A DNA stretch of 64,000 nt, taken from the NCBI RefSeq assembly GCF_014701095.1, contig NZ_AP023439.1, positions 4,700,001-4,764,000 of the forward strand, given 5' to 3'. The position numbers and the translations under genes are program-made. The notes beneath the pieces were generated by a model that saw only the letters and a list, made by a program, of their open reading frames with translations, had not been told where the DNA came from and did not search any database. The first letter of the stretch is position 1, and every line of letters starts with the position of its first letter. The stretch is from Streptomyces tuirus (GTDB lineage: Bacteria > Actinomycetota > Actinomycetes > Streptomycetales > Streptomycetaceae). Positions 40,094-48,832 of the stretch are shown here, piece after piece.

Positions 40094-41143
40094 ATGCGCC
40101 GGATTTCCCGGATCACGGTCGCAGGCGCAGCGACCGCCTCTCTGGCCCTCGCGCTCTCCGCCTGCGGCGGCACCTCCACCTCCGCCGGGTCCTCGGACTC
40201 GAAGGGCGACAAGGGCCTCGCCATCGCCTACGACGTCGGCGGCAAGGGCGACCAGTCCTTCAACGACGCCGCGTACGCGGGCCTGGAGCAGGCGAAGAAG
40301 GAGTTCGGGTACCAGACGGCCGACGTGGAGCCCACCGAGGGCGAGACGGACGCCGACAAGGAGCAGCGCCTGGTCTCCCTGGCCAAGCAGGGGCACAACC
40401 CGGTCATCGGTGTCGGTTACGCGTACGCCGCGGCCGTCAAGGGTGCCGCGGAGAAGTTCCCGGACACCACCTTCGGCATCGTCGACGACGCCACGATCAA
40501 CACCAAGAACGTGGCCGACCTGGTCTTCAACGAGGAGCAGGCCTCCTACCTGGCCGGTGTCGCCGCCGCCAAGACCTCCAAGTCGAAGGTCGTCGGCTTC
40601 GTCGGCGGTGTGGACATCCCGCTGATCCACAAGTTCCAGGCGGGCTTCGCGCAGGGTGTCAAGGACACCGACCCGAAGGTCAAGGTGCTCTCGCAGTACC
40701 TCACCCAGACGGCCGAGGAGGGCGGCTTCGCCAGCCCCGACAAGGGCAAGACGGCCGCCGAGGGTCAGATCGAGAAGAAGGCCGACGTGGTCTACGCGGC
40801 CGCCGGCCTGTCCGGTCAGGGTGTCATCGAGGCCGCGGCCACCCAGAAGGTGTGGGCCATCGGTGTCGACTCCGACCAGTACCAGCAGGAAGCCCTCGCC
40901 AAGTACAAGGACTCCATCCTGACCTCGGCGATGAAGGACGTCGCCAAGGCGGTGTACAACCTGGCGAAGTCGGTCGAGGACGGCAAGCCCGAGACCGGTA
41001 TCGTTCGTGGCGATCTGAAGACCGGCGAGGTGAGCCTGTCGAACTCCAACCCGAAGTTCGCGGACGACGCCGAGCTCCAGGCAGCCATCAAGACGGCCAA
41101 GGAGAAGATCATCAGCGGCGAGATCAAGGTCAAGAGCAGCTGA
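40094..41143 (+). CDS. BMP-family nucleoside-binding lipoprotein, second paralogue
   Basis: A 349-residue lipoprotein closely similar to the preceding BMP protein over its whole length, including long identical blocks such as SQYLTQTAEEGGF and GVDSDQYQQEA. The lipobox is LALSAC with Cys24. Differences concentrate in the N-terminal linker and the C-terminal lobe (GIVRGDLKTGEVSLSNSN), so ligand preference may differ. It lies directly upstream of the transporter operon, with only a hairpin region between, and is the more likely partner of the ATPase and permeases. Confidence 0.92.
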   Translation: MRRISRITVAGAATASLALALSACGGTSTSAGSSDSKGDKGLAIAYDVGGKGDQSFNDAAYAGLEQAKKEFGYQTADVEPTEGETDADKEQRLVSLAKQGHNPVIGVGYAYAAAVKGAAEKFPDTTFGIVDDATINTKNVADLVFNEEQASYLAGVAAAKTSKSKVVGFVGGVDIPLIHKFQAGFAQGVKDTDPKVKVLSQYLTQTAEEGGFASPDKGKTAAEGQIEKKADVVYAAAGLSGQGVIEAAATQKVWAIGVDSDQYQQEALAKYKDSILTSAMKDVAKAVYNLAKSVEDGKPETGIVRGDLKTGEVSLSNSNPKFADDAELQAAIKTAKEKIISGEIKVKSS

Positions 41144-41193
41144 CGAGCGACTGCCTCGAAGCAGGCGGTAACCCCCGGGGTTGCCTCCGCTCG

Positions 41194-41226
41194 ACGGGGT
41201 ACGGGGAGCCGCTCCTCGTGCCCCGT
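41194..41226 (+). terminator. Intercistronic hairpin between BMP2 and the ABC ATPase
   Basis: ACGGGGTACGGGGAGC (41194-41209) and GCTCCTCGTGCCCCGT (41211-41226) form a long stem with two non-Watson-Crick positions. A smaller stem (AACCCC/GGGGTT) lies just before it at 41170-41182. It may terminate or stabilise the BMP2 transcript while allowing partial read-through. Confidence 0.6.
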
Positions 41227-41265
41227 TGCCGCGGGGCGTCGGCCCCTTTGTATGCCGTAGGGGCG

Positions 41266-41277
41266 CTACGCGCGTAG
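41266..41277. promoter_or_regulatory. CTACGCGCGTAG palindrome upstream of the nucleoside ABC operon
   Basis: A perfect 12-base palindrome 28 bases before the AUC codon at 41306 discussed for the ATPase. The same 12 bases occur before adenosine deaminase at 53570. Confidence 0.6.
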
Positions 41278-41305
41278 ACGGCCCCCGTCCCCAGGAGAGT
41301 GCGCC

Positions 41306-42925
41306 ATCAACGCGTCCAGCAGCCCTCCGGCCGGAGCGGCGGTCAACGAATCGGTGACCGCCGTCGAGCTCGCCGGGATCACCAAGCGTTTCCCCGGTGT
41401 CGTGGCCAACCATGACATCCACCTCAGCGTCCGCAAGGGCACCGTGCACGCCCTCGTCGGCGAGAACGGCGCCGGCAAGTCCACGCTGATGAAGATCCTC
41501 TACGGCATGCAGAAGCCGGACGAGGGCACCATCGCCGTGGGCGGCGAGCAGGTCGCCTTCTCGTCGCCGGCCGACGCCATCGTCCGCGGCATCGGCATGG
41601 TCCACCAGCACTTCATGCTCGCCGACAACCTCACGGTCCTCGAGAACGTGGTCCTCGGCAGCGAGAAGCTCTACGGCATCGGCGCCAGGGCCCGCCGCAA
41701 GATCAAGGAGCTCTCCGAGCGCTACGGCCTCGGCGTCAAGCCCGACCTCCTCGTCGAGGAGCTCGGCGTCGCCGCCCGCCAGCGCGTGGAGATCCTCAAG
41801 GTCCTCTACCGCGGCGCCACCACCCTCATCCTCGACGAGCCGACCGCCGTGCTCGTGCCGCAGGAGGTGGACGCGCTCTTCGCCAACCTGCGCGAACTGC
41901 GCGCCGAGGGCCTGTCGGTCATCTTCATCTCGCACAAGCTCGGCGAGGTGCTCTCCGTCGCCGACGAGATCACCGTCATCCGCCGCGGCACCACCGTCGG
42001 CACGGCCGTCCCCGCCGAGACGACGCCCCGTCAGCTCGCCGAGATGATGGTCGGCAGCGAGCTGCCCACGCCCGAGACGGCCGAGTCCACGGTCACCGAC
42101 CGCCCGGTCATCACCGTCGACCGGGTGCGCCTGGCGGCCCCCGGCGGCAAGGCACTCCTCGACGACATCAGCTTCACCATCCACGCCGGCGAGGTCCTCG
42201 GCATCGCCGGCGTCGAGGGCAACGGCCAGACCGAACTGGTCGACGCGCTCATCGGCCTGCGGTCCGCCGACAGCGGCACCATCCGGCTCGCCGACGAGGA
42301 GATCACCGCCTGGCCCACCCGCCGGCGCCGCGAGCAGGGCATCGGCTACATCCCCGAGGACCGGCACCGCCACGGCCTCCTCCTGGAGGCACCCCTCTGG
42401 GAGAACCGCATCCTCGGCCACGTCACCGAGAAGCCCTTCGCCAAGGGCGTCTGGCTGGACCCGAAGGCGGCCCAGGAGGACACCCGCCGGATCGTCACGG
42501 AGTACGACGTCCGGACCCCCGGCATCGACGTCACCGCCGCGTCCCTGTCCGGCGGCAACCAGCAGAAGCTGATCGTCGGCCGCGAGATGAGCCACAAGCC
42601 CCGCTTCCTCATCGCCGCGCACCCGACCCGGGGTGTGGACGTCGGCGCCCAGGCCGCCATCTGGGACCACATCCGCGAGGCGCGCCGCGAAGGCCTCGCC
42701 GTGCTGCTGATCTCCGCCGACCTGGACGAGCTGATCGGCCTGTCCGACACGCTGCGCGTGATCTACAACGGCAAGCTGGTCGCGGACGCCGACCCGGCCA
42801 CCATCACCCCCGAGGAGCTCGGCTCGGCCATGACCGGTGCCGCCACCGGGCACCTCGCGCACGACGACACCCCCGAGATCTCGAAGGCCGACGCCCCCGA
42901 GTCTCCGGAAGACGAGGCCCGCTGA
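41306..42925 (+). CDS. Nucleoside ABC transporter ATP-binding protein (two NBDs), possible AUC start
   Basis: A 539-residue (from 41306) twin ATPase of the simple-sugar/nucleoside importer type. NBD1 has GENGAGKST, LILDEPTAVL and a degenerate signature (ELGVAARQRVEI); NBD2 has a divergent P-loop (GVEGNGQTEL), the signature SLSGGNQQK and AAHPTRGVD. The only conventional in-frame start is GTG 41354, which lacks a nearby binding site. In contrast AGGAGAG at 41293-41299 is ideally placed for ATC 41306, in frame, giving a product beginning (M)NASSSPPAG. I use 41306 but mark it as unusual. The gene overlaps the first permease (TGATG). Confidence 0.85.
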   Translation: MNASSSPPAGAAVNESVTAVELAGITKRFPGVVANHDIHLSVRKGTVHALVGENGAGKSTLMKILYGMQKPDEGTIAVGGEQVAFSSPADAIVRGIGMVHQHFMLADNLTVLENVVLGSEKLYGIGARARRKIKELSERYGLGVKPDLLVEELGVAARQRVEILKVLYRGATTLILDEPTAVLVPQEVDALFANLRELRAEGLSVIFISHKLGEVLSVADEITVIRRGTTVGTAVPAETTPRQLAEMMVGSELPTPETAESTVTDRPVITVDRVRLAAPGGKALLDDISFTIHAGEVLGIAGVEGNGQTELVDALIGLRSADSGTIRLADEEITAWPTRRRREQGIGYIPEDRHRHGLLLEAPLWENRILGHVTEKPFAKGVWLDPKAAQEDTRRIVTEYDVRTPGIDVTAASLSGGNQQKLIVGREMSHKPRFLIAAHPTRGVDVGAQAAIWDHIREARREGLAVLLISADLDELIGLSDTLRVIYNGKLVADADPATITPEELGSAMTGAATGHLAHDDTPEISKADAPESPEDEAR

Positions 42926-44043
42926 TGAAGAAGTTCGACAAGGAGCGCGTGCTCCTCGCGGTGGCCGGACCGGTCATCGCGCTGGCCGTGGCCTTCGTCC
43001 TGAGCGCGATCGTGCTGCTCGCCTCGGGCAAGAGCCCCATCGAGCCGTTCGTCCTGATGTTCGAGCAGCTGGGCTTCTCCGACATCCAGGTCCTGATCAT
43101 CAACCAGGCCTCGATGTACTACATCGCGGCCCTCGCGGTGGCCATCGGCTTCCGGATGAACCTGTTCAACATCGGTGTCGACGGCCAGTACCAGCTCGGC
43201 GCCATGATGGCCGCCGTCGTCGGCGCCCACGTGAACCTGCCGGCCGCCCTCCAGGTCCCGCTGCTGCTCCTGACCGCCGTCCTCACCGGCGCCTTCTGGG
43301 CCGGCATCGCCGGTGTCCTCAAGGTCACCCGCGGCGTCAGCGAGGTCGTCGCCACGATCATGCTCAACGCGATCGCGACCTCCGTGATCGCCTACCTGTG
43401 GCTGCCGGACGTCTTCGGCGTGAAGGTCGGCAACAACAACACCACCGGCGAGATGTACGAGTCCGGCTGGATCCCCGGGATCAGCCTGGGCGACGCCGGT
43501 GAGATCTACGGCCTGGTGCTGCTCGCCGTCCTGCTCGGCATCGGCTACTGGATCGTCCTCAACCGCACCCGCTTCGGCTTCGACCTGCGCGCCTCCGGCG
43601 CCTCGCAGAGCGCCGCCGCGGCCAGCGGCGTCGACCCCAAGCGCATGGTGCTCAGCGCCATGCTGATCTCCGGCGGCATCGCGGGCCTCGCCGGCCTGCC
43701 GATCCTGCTCGGCGACACCCACACCTACAGCCTGAACTTCCCCACCGGCATCGGCTTCCTCGGCATCGGCATCGCCCTGCTCGGCCGCAACAGCCCCGTC
43801 GGCATCGCCTTCGCCGCCCTGCTGTGGGCCTGGCTCGACAAGGCCTCGCCCGAGCTGGACTTCCACGGCTACGACAAGGAGATCGCGGTCATCATGCAGG
43901 GCCTGATCGTCCTCTCGGTCGTCGTCTCCTACGAGGCCGTCCGCGAATGGGGTCTGCGCCGCCAGCAGCGTCGCGTCGGCGCCGAACTCGCCGCCGGACA
44001 CGTCCTCGGCGCTCAGAACACGAAGGAGGTGGCTGGCCGATGA
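42925..44043 (+). CDS. Nucleoside ABC transporter permease, first subunit
   Basis: A 372-residue membrane permease of the BPD_transp_2 (RbsC/YufP-like) family with about nine to ten helices. It has family features AIGFRMNLFNIGVDGQYQLG, VSEVVATIMLNAIATSVIAY and GFDLRASGASQSAAAASGV, the latter being the loop that contacts the ATPase. A basic tail follows. Its start lies in the ATPase stop and its end overlaps the second permease start (ATGA), a tightly coupled operon. Confidence 0.92.
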   Translation: MKKFDKERVLLAVAGPVIALAVAFVLSAIVLLASGKSPIEPFVLMFEQLGFSDIQVLIINQASMYYIAALAVAIGFRMNLFNIGVDGQYQLGAMMAAVVGAHVNLPAALQVPLLLLTAVLTGAFWAGIAGVLKVTRGVSEVVATIMLNAIATSVIAYLWLPDVFGVKVGNNNTTGEMYESGWIPGISLGDAGEIYGLVLLAVLLGIGYWIVLNRTRFGFDLRASGASQSAAAASGVDPKRMVLSAMLISGGIAGLAGLPILLGDTHTYSLNFPTGIGFLGIGIALLGRNSPVGIAFAALLWAWLDKASPELDFHGYDKEIAVIMQGLIVLSVVVSYEAVREWGLRRQQRRVGAELAAGHVLGAQNTKEVAGR

Positions 44044-45305
44044 CCACCGCGACCGACGTCAACCAGCCCACGCTGCAGCCCGCGGCGCCGACCGGCCGCC
44101 GCCTGTCGTGGCCCGTCCTGCTGCTCGTCATCGCCGGAGGCCTGGCGCTCACCTCGATCGTCCGCCTCATCACCGGCGCCGACGGCATCACCAACGTCAG
44201 CCAGATGTCCACCGCGCTCCAGCTCGCCGTGCCGATCGGCCTCGCCGGTCTCGGCGGCCTGTGGGCCGAGCGCGCGGGCGTGGTCAACATCGGCCTCGAG
44301 GGCATGATGATCCTCGGCACCTGGTTCGGCGCCTGGGCCGGCTTCCAGTGGGGCCCCTGGACCGGTGTCCTGGTCGGCATCCTCGGCGGTGCGATCGGCG
44401 GTCTGCTGCACGCCTTCGTGACCGTCACCTTCAACGTCAACCACATCGTCTCCGGTGTGGCCATCAACATCCTCGCCCTCGGCGCCACCCGCTACCTCGC
44501 GCCCCTCGCCTTCGAGGGCCACACCGGCGGCTCCGCCAAGCAGTCCCCGGCGGTCGACTCCCTCGGCCACTTCACCGTGCCGGGACTGTCCGACGCCCTG
44601 CGCGACCTGAACAACCAGGGCTGGTTCTTCGTCTCCGACATCGCGGGCCTGCTCGGCGGCCTCGTCACCAATGTGTCCTGGCTGACCCTGATCGCCATCG
44701 CGCTGGTCCCCGGAACCTGGTGGATCCTGTGGCGCACCGCGTTCGGCCTGCGCCTGCGCTCCTGCGGCGAGAACCCGGTCGCCGCCGAGTCCCTCGGCGT
44801 CAACGTCTACAAGTACAAGTACATCGCCGTCGTCATCTCCGGCGGACTGGCCGGCCTCGGCGGTGTCTTCCTGTCCATCGTGGCCAACCCCTTCTATCTG
44901 GAGGGCCAGGTCAGCGGCCGTGGCTTCATCGGCCTCGCGGCGATGATCTTCGGCAACTGGATGCCGGGCGGCCTCGCCCTCGGCGCGGGCCTGTTCGGCT
45001 ACACCGACAGCCTCAACCTGCGCGGCGGCTCCGCCAACGTGCACGCCCTGCTGCTGCTCGGCGCCCTGCTGCTGATCATCGGCGCCATCTGGCTGGTCGT
45101 CCGCAAGAGGTACACCCCGGCGATCATCACCGCGGTCGTCGCCGCCCTGGTGTTCGCCTGGTACGCCTCCACCGACGAGGTCCCGAACCAGGTCGTCTCC
45201 GCCACGCCGTACGTCATCACCCTGGTGGTCCTCGCCATGTCGGCCCAGCGGCTGCGCATGCCCAAGGCGGACGGCCTGCCGTACCGGAAGGGGCAGGGCA
45301 AGTGA
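44040..45305 (+). CDS. Nucleoside ABC transporter permease, second subunit
   Basis: A 421-residue permease (YufQ-like), with GLWAERAGVVNIGLEGMMIL near residue 80, the ATPase-coupling loop FGLRLRSCGENPVAAESLGV and GRGFIGLAAMIFGNWMPGGL. It has about ten helices and is longer than its partner because of an extra helix pair near the C-terminus. ATG 44040 overlaps the previous stop by four bases; its own stop overlaps the cdd start (GTGA). Confidence 0.92.
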   Translation: MTTATDVNQPTLQPAAPTGRRLSWPVLLLVIAGGLALTSIVRLITGADGITNVSQMSTALQLAVPIGLAGLGGLWAERAGVVNIGLEGMMILGTWFGAWAGFQWGPWTGVLVGILGGAIGGLLHAFVTVTFNVNHIVSGVAINILALGATRYLAPLAFEGHTGGSAKQSPAVDSLGHFTVPGLSDALRDLNNQGWFFVSDIAGLLGGLVTNVSWLTLIAIALVPGTWWILWRTAFGLRLRSCGENPVAAESLGVNVYKYKYIAVVISGGLAGLGGVFLSIVANPFYLEGQVSGRGFIGLAAMIFGNWMPGGLALGAGLFGYTDSLNLRGGSANVHALLLLGALLLIIGAIWLVVRKRYTPAIITAVVAALVFAWYASTDEVPNQVVSATPYVITLVVLAMSAQRLRMPKADGLPYRKGQGK

Positions 45306-45706
45306 CCGGCACCGGCCCGGCCGTCGACTGGGAGAAGCTGCGCGCGGTGGCCCGGGACGCCATGTCCCGGGCGTACGCCCCCTACTCCGGCTACCCGGTC
45401 GGAGTGGCGGCCCTCGTCGACGACGGCCGGATCATCTCCGGCTGCAACGTCGAGAACGCCTCGTACGGCCTCGGCCTGTGCGCCGAGTGCGGCCTGGTGT
45501 CCGAGCTGCACAACACCGGCGGCGGCCGGCTGACGCACTTCACCTGCGTCGACCGCGACGGCGACACGCTCGTCCCGTGCGGGCGCTGCCGCCAGCTGCT
45601 CCACGAGTTCGGCGGCCCGGAGCTCCTGCTGGAGACCCCCGCGGGGATCCTGCCGCTCTCGGAGATGCTGCCCCAGGCCTTCGGCCCGGAATACCTCAGC
45701 AAGTAA
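45302..45706 (+). CDS. cdd: Cytidine deaminase
   Basis: A 134-residue homotetrameric-type deaminase converting cytidine and deoxycytidine to the uridines. The zinc site is complete: NVENASYGLGLCAECG (first Cys ligand and catalytic Glu) and VPCGRCRQLLHE (two further Cys). It starts with GTG 45302 inside the permease stop, so imported nucleosides are deaminated by a product made from the same message. Confidence 0.96.
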   Translation: MTGTGPAVDWEKLRAVARDAMSRAYAPYSGYPVGVAALVDDGRIISGCNVENASYGLGLCAECGLVSELHNTGGGRLTHFTCVDRDGDTLVPCGRCRQLLHEFGGPELLLETPAGILPLSEMLPQAFGPEYLSK

Positions 45707-45714
45707 CCACCGTG

Positions 45715-45756
45715 CGGCCCCTCTGAGTTGCTCACGCGACCGGCTCAGGGGGGCCG
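45715..45756 (+). terminator. Hairpin between cdd and deoA
   Basis: CGGCCCCTCTGAG (45715-45727) pairs with CTCAGGGGGGCCG (45744-45756) with one wobble, a 13-base stem and 16-base loop in the 85-base gap before deoA. It may reduce read-through into deoA or protect the upstream message. Confidence 0.6.
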
Positions 45757-45791
45757 TACGGCTTCTGGAACCCTCGGAAGGAAGCCAAGCC

Positions 45792-47075
45792 ATGGCCATG
45801 GACGCCATCTCCGTCATCCGCACCAAGCGGGACCGCGGTGAGCTCAGCGACGCGCAGATCGACTGGGTCATCGACGCGTACACCCGCGGGGAGGTCGCCG
45901 ACGAGCAGATGTCCGCCCTCGCCATGGCGATCCTGCTGAACGGCATGAACCGCCGCGAGATCGCCCGCTGGACGGCCGCGATGATCGCCTCCGGCGAGCG
46001 CATGGACTTCTCGTCCCTGTCCCGCCCGACCGCCGACAAGCACTCCACGGGCGGCGTCGGCGACAAGATCACACTGCCGCTGGCCCCCCTGGTCGCCGCC
46101 TGCGGCGCGGCCGTCCCGCAGCTGTCCGGCCGCGGCCTCGGCCACACCGGTGGCACCCTCGACAAGCTGGAGTCCATCCCCGGCTGGCGCGCGCTGCTGT
46201 CCAACGAGGAGATGCTGAACGTCCTCGACACCACCGGCGCGGTCATCTGCGCGGCGGGCGACGGCCTGGCCCCCGCCGACAAGAAGCTCTACGCCCTGCG
46301 GGACGTCACCGGCACCGTCGAGGCGATCCCGCTGATCGCCTCCTCGATCATGTCCAAGAAGATCGCCGAGGGCACCGGCTCGCTGGTCCTGGACGTGAAG
46401 GTCGGCACCGGCGCCTTCATGAAGACCATCGAGGACGCCCGAGAGCTGGCCTCCACGATGGTCGGCCTCGGCACGGACCACGGCGTGAAGACGGTCGCGC
46501 TGCTGACGGACATGTCCACCCCGCTGGGTCTGACGGCCGGCAACGCCCTGGAGGTCCGCGAGTCGGTCGAGGTCCTGGCGGGCGGCGGCCCGGCGGACGT
46601 GGTCGAGCTGACGGTGGCCCTGGCCCGCGAAATGCTGGACGCCGCGGGCATCAAGGACGCCGACCCGGCGAAGGCCCTGGCCGACGGCTCGGCGATGGAC
46701 GTCTGGCGGCGCATGATCGCGGCCCAGGGCGGCGACCCGGACGCGACGCTTCCGGTGGCCCGTGAGCAGCACGTGATCAAGGCCCCGGCCTCGGGTGTGC
46801 TGACCCGTCTCGACGCCTACGACATCGGCGTCGCGGCCTGGCGCCTCGGCGCGGGCCGTGCCCGCAAGGAGGACCCGGTGCAGGCGGGCGCCGGCGTCGA
46901 GATGCACGCCAAGCCGGGCGACACGGTGACGGAGGGCCAGCCCCTCCTGACCCTCCACACCGACACCCCCGAGCGCTTCGAGTACGCCCTCCAGTCGATC
47001 GAGGGCTCCTACGACGTCGCGGCGCCCGGGACGGACTTCGCGGCGTCCCCGGTCGTGCTGGAACGTATCGCCTGA
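45792..47075 (+). CDS. deoA: Thymidine phosphorylase
   Basis: A 427-residue pyrimidine-nucleoside phosphorylase releasing thymine/uracil and (deoxy)ribose-1-phosphate. The phosphate and substrate motifs are clear: DKHSTGGVGDKITLPLAPL and the family signature SGRGLGHTGGTLDKLESIPG, then KVGTGAFMKT and the C-terminal PYNP domain (HVIKAPASGVLTRLDAYDIG). GGAAGGA precedes ATG 45792. It continues the salvage pathway from cdd; the deoxyribose phosphate would go to deoxyribose-phosphate aldolase, not in this window. Confidence 0.96.
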   Translation: MAMDAISVIRTKRDRGELSDAQIDWVIDAYTRGEVADEQMSALAMAILLNGMNRREIARWTAAMIASGERMDFSSLSRPTADKHSTGGVGDKITLPLAPLVAACGAAVPQLSGRGLGHTGGTLDKLESIPGWRALLSNEEMLNVLDTTGAVICAAGDGLAPADKKLYALRDVTGTVEAIPLIASSIMSKKIAEGTGSLVLDVKVGTGAFMKTIEDARELASTMVGLGTDHGVKTVALLTDMSTPLGLTAGNALEVRESVEVLAGGGPADVVELTVALAREMLDAAGIKDADPAKALADGSAMDVWRRMIAAQGGDPDATLPVAREQHVIKAPASGVLTRLDAYDIGVAAWRLGAGRARKEDPVQAGAGVEMHAKPGDTVTEGQPLLTLHTDTPERFEYALQSIEGSYDVAAPGTDFAASPVVLERIA

Positions 47076-47097
47076 CCAGGCGGTTTCCCTTTCGGGT

Positions 47098-47131
47098 GAA
47101 CGGGACCGGTGGACCCCCGCCGGTCCCGTTC
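47098..47131 (+). terminator. Terminator after deoA
   Basis: GAACGGGACCGG (47098-47109) pairs perfectly with CCGGTCCCGTTC (47120-47131), a 12-base stem with a 10-base loop, 23 bases after the deoA stop. Confidence 0.8.
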
Positions 47132-47169
47132 GGCATGCTGGGATCGGTGACGCACCGAAGGAGACCGCC

Positions 47170-47754
47170 ATGAGCGCACTCACCGTGAGCCAGGACCCCG
47201 ACCAGAACTGGGACGACCTCGTCCGGTTCTGGGAAGAGATGGAATGGCCCGAGGGCAGCAAGGTGGAGATCATCGAGGGGATCATCACCGTGTCACCTGC
47301 TCCCGCTTACCGCCACAACGTGATCGCGGCCCGCATCCAGCGTCGCCTCTACTCCGTGATCCCCGAGGACTGGGAAATCTTCCAGACACTGGCGCTCGCC
47401 GTGCCGTCACGTCTCGGCATGCTCATCCCGGATCTCGTGGTGGCCCCCGTATGGGAGGACGCTGACACGGACACCCACATCCCGGCCGCTCTCGCCGAAC
47501 TCGTCGTCGAGGTCACGTCCAAGTCCAACGCTCGCCACGACCGCGTCAGCAAGCCTGCTGCCTACGCCACTGCCGGTATTCCGCTCTACCTCCTCGTAGA
47601 CCGCTGGGCCGCCGACGGCCCCACCGTGACGCTCTACGGCGAGCCCAAGGGCGATGTTTACCGCCCTCTGAGCACCGCGAAGTTCGGCGAGCCGATCAAG
47701 CTGCCGGCTCCTTTCGACCTTGTCATCGACACCGGCGAGTTCCCGGAGAACTGA
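47170..47754 (+). CDS. Uma2-family putative restriction endonuclease-like protein
   Basis: A 194-residue Uma2 protein and second of two in the window. It shows SKVEIIEGIITVSPAPAYRH, MLIPDLVVAPVW and ELVVEVTSKSNARHD, then KPAAYATAGIPLYLLVDRW, matching the D...ExT...K nuclease-like core. GAAGGAGA upstream fixes ATG 47170. It is only distantly similar to the copy at 9041. It ends one base from the convergent transporter gene. Confidence 0.83.
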   Translation: MSALTVSQDPDQNWDDLVRFWEEMEWPEGSKVEIIEGIITVSPAPAYRHNVIAARIQRRLYSVIPEDWEIFQTLALAVPSRLGMLIPDLVVAPVWEDADTDTHIPAALAELVVEVTSKSNARHDRVSKPAAYATAGIPLYLLVDRWAADGPTVTLYGEPKGDVYRPLSTAKFGEPIKLPAPFDLVIDTGEFPEN

Positions 47755-47755
47755 G

Positions 47756-48676
47756 TCACCCCAGCACCGCAGCCACGACCACCAGCACCGGCACCGCCAG
47801 CACCGTCGACAGCAGGATCGCCTCCCTCGCCAGTACCTCGCCCACCCGGTAGCTGCTCGCGTACGTGAAGAGGTTCTGCGCCGCCGGCAGCGCGGACGTC
47901 ACCACCACGTCGAGCAGCAAGGCGCCGCGCAGGCCGAAGACGCCCGCCGCCAGGGCCCAGGCGACCAGCGGCTGGAACACTGACTTCAGGGCCACGGCGA
48001 GGAGCACCGGGGCCCGTTCCGCACCGCGCAGCGGGAGCGTGCTGCCGCGCAGGGAGATGCCGAAGGCCAGCAGGACCGCCGGGACCGACATGTTCCCGAT
48101 CAGGGTCAGGGGGTCCAGCAGAGGGCCCGGCACCGTGAGGCCCGACGCCGAGACCGCCACCCCGGCCAGCGAGCCCAGGGCTATCGGATTGCGCAACGGC
48201 GTCAGCAGCCGCTGCCACAGGGGCCGCTTCTCCCCGCCGCTCGCCAGGTCCAGGACCGTCAGCGCCACCGGTGTGACACCGACCAGCTGGAACAGCAGCA
48301 CCGGCGCGACCAGGGACGCGTCGCCCAGCACGTACACGGCGATCGGAATGCCCAGGTTCCCGGAGTTGACGTAGCTGGAGCACAGCGCGCCGATCGTCGT
48401 CCGGCCCACTCCCCACCCTCGCGCCGCACCCACCGCCACGAAGACACCCGCCGCCGCTGCCGTGCTCATCGCCGTGACCAGCAGCCGGTCGGAGAAGATC
48501 ACCGACAGGTCGGCCTGCGCGAGGGTCGTGAACAGCAGCGCCGGGGACGCCACATGGAAGGCGAGCCTGGTGAGGACCTCGCGGCCGCCGTCGCCCAGAT
48601 ACCCCCGGCGGCCGATCAGATAGCCGACCCCGATGACGACCGCGATGACCGCGAACCCGCTCAGCACCCCCTGCAC
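47756..48676 (-). CDS. AEC-family (auxin efflux carrier-type) transporter
   Basis: A 306-residue membrane protein with about ten helices and the two-fold repeat of AEC/BART carriers. Features include GVGYLIGRRGYLGDGGREVL at the N-terminus, YVNSGNLGIPIAVYVLGD (the conserved NxGxxG element) and LTLIGNMSVPAVLLAFGISL. Bacterial members export organic acids or amino acids; the substrate here is unknown. The GTG start at 48676 has no strong binding site. Confidence 0.85.
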   Translation of the reverse strand: MQGVLSGFAVIAVVIGVGYLIGRRGYLGDGGREVLTRLAFHVASPALLFTTLAQADLSVIFSDRLLVTAMSTAAAAGVFVAVGAARGWGVGRTTIGALCSSYVNSGNLGIPIAVYVLGDASLVAPVLLFQLVGVTPVALTVLDLASGGEKRPLWQRLLTPLRNPIALGSLAGVAVSASGLTVPGPLLDPLTLIGNMSVPAVLLAFGISLRGSTLPLRGAERAPVLLAVALKSVFQPLVAWALAAGVFGLRGALLLDVVVTSALPAAQNLFTYASSYRVGEVLAREAILLSTVLAVPVLVVVAAVLG

Positions 48677-48832
48677 GGCGCCTCCTCACCGGCGAAGCGG
48701 GCATCGGGCAGCGCGGCAGGGGGAGATGGTTGGGGCATACAGTCAACCCTCCGGGGAAGGCACTGCCCAGGTCAATGTGATCCTCGCGGCGGCACCCGGC
48801 CGGCACCGCGCGCGCCGGGACCGACGGCCGCG

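Noticed and set aside
39995..42862. A minus-strand open frame of 955 codons opposite the second BMP gene and the ABC ATPase
   Set aside because: Its translation is a shadow of the strong coding frames on the plus strand, rich in Leu/Val/Asp/Gly blocks with no domain.
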